Positions 63,301-64,000 of a DNA stretch of 64,000 nt are shown here, piece by piece. The stretch covers positions 44,586,775-44,650,774 of the forward strand of contig NC_089979.1 of assembly GCF_036417845.1 (NCBI RefSeq), read 5' to 3'. Each line of letters starts with the position of its first letter. The stretch's first letter is position 1. The DNA is from Apteryx mantelli (taxonomy: Eukaryota; Chordata; Aves; Apterygiformes; Apterygidae). Under the pieces are notes generated by a model. It searched no databases. It was not told where the DNA came from and saw only the letters and a list, made by a program, of their open reading frames with translations. The position numbers and the translations under genes are program-made.

Positions 63301-64000
63301 TGTATATTAATATAGGTTCCAAAGAAATCAGTCCAGAATTCAGTAAGTTCCAGTAAAATCAAACAGCTAACTAAATATTTTTGAATCAAGCTTTGCTATA
63401 AGCTGGCTGTATTTCATCTTTGACCTTGATGCACACTTCTCTCCCACTGACAGATGAAAGGTGATACAAGGAATATGTTTTCGGATTTAAAGAAATATAC
63501 AGTGCTATGTTTTTCTGGTAGTGACTGTAAGTGGAAATCATCTTTCTGCCAAAATAAGTTGGCCATTCAGTCTAAATCTACCCCAACTTCGTCTGTGACA
63601 AACCATTATTTTGCCATCAAACACCTGAGAGCTGCACAAAACTGGCTTAAACAGAAAGTGGAATGGAGCCACTGTCACTTTAGCGGACAGCATCTATGAT
63701 CTGAGGACAGACTTTTGGAAGTCTTTAAATATTTCATTCTCTCAACTGACATCAGATTAACAATTCAGAAGAAAAATTCTCCTCTGACAAAATATTATGC
63801 CATTTCCTCTCTGCTTAACACCTTATAAGGCTCCATTCTTTCTTACTTTTCGCTTTGGGCCTTACTGGCAAGCTATAAAGTGCTTACATACTGGGGTACA
63901 CGACAGTTGAAACAGTTTCAGTGGGACTCATGAAACTCAGCAGCCCGGGCATGGCACTGGAGGGAACAGAGACTGTTATGAACCGGGGCAGGAGGCACCT

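Larger units (their letters stand above)
54741..64000. other. Gene-free AT-rich sequence to the window end
   Basis: Only short frames without recognisable domains; microsatellites and the weak exon candidate are listed separately. The last 100 bases become more GC-rich (CCCGGGCATGG, CCGGGGCAGG), which could be the start of another element or gene cut by the window edge. Confidence 0.5.

Noticed and set aside
1..64000. tRNA genes or CRISPR arrays
   Set aside because: A visual scan for the tRNA B-box core (GGTTCGAATCC-like) and for regularly spaced repeats found none.

Overview
The window looks like a piece of a bird genome. It holds two young CR1 LINE copies whose 3' ends carry the avian CR1 hallmark: an octamer related to TCACAGAA next to a conserved block of the type GAGGTTGGAAGGGACC. 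It also holds one clear vertebrate gene, PEX2. The species cannot be named from this. The sequence is AT-rich and gene-poor, in keeping with an intergenic desert on a large chromosome. PEX2 is known to lie in such a desert in amniotes, between ZFHX4 and PKIA, but neither neighbour is visible here.

Layout. Positions 1-22829: no gene, only AT-rich sequence with minor simple repeats. 22830-23720: a heavily decayed CR1/L3-type LINE, minus strand. 23721-25830: AT-rich, with a GT microsatellite. 25831-28021: a young 5'-truncated CR1, minus strand, with a nearly readable reverse transcriptase. 28022-30688: no gene; includes a short perfect hairpin and a run of 21 G. 30694-31031: a 338-bp solo LTR with TG/CA ends and a 5-bp target duplication (AGTAG) on both sides. 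31037-45435: no gene, but a 76-nt pure purine tract, a G-quadruplex motif and a possible scrap of reverse transcriptase near 39200. 46474-47388: PEX2, minus strand, coding sequence in one exon with a splice acceptor 18 nt upstream of the ATG. 48721-49925: a second young CR1 with an internal deletion. 49953-50052: a compound TA/CA microsatellite. 50050-50206 and 51490-51646: a perfect 157-bp inverted repeat around a 1283-bp spacer. 52550-54740: a second ancient CR1/L3 element. 54741-64000: no convincing gene; one or two weak exon candidates.

Only PEX2 is a functional gene with good support. It encodes the RING-finger peroxin of the peroxisomal ubiquitin ligase complex with PEX10 and PEX12. No CpG-rich promoter is visible upstream of it, so its first exon may be outside the window, or present but CpG-poor. 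If transcription starts to the right of 51646, the perfect inverted repeat lies in the first intron, and the pre-mRNA could fold into a 157-bp duplex. The inverted repeat and the solo LTR are the most noteworthy structures. Most other reading frames are short and appear to be chance.
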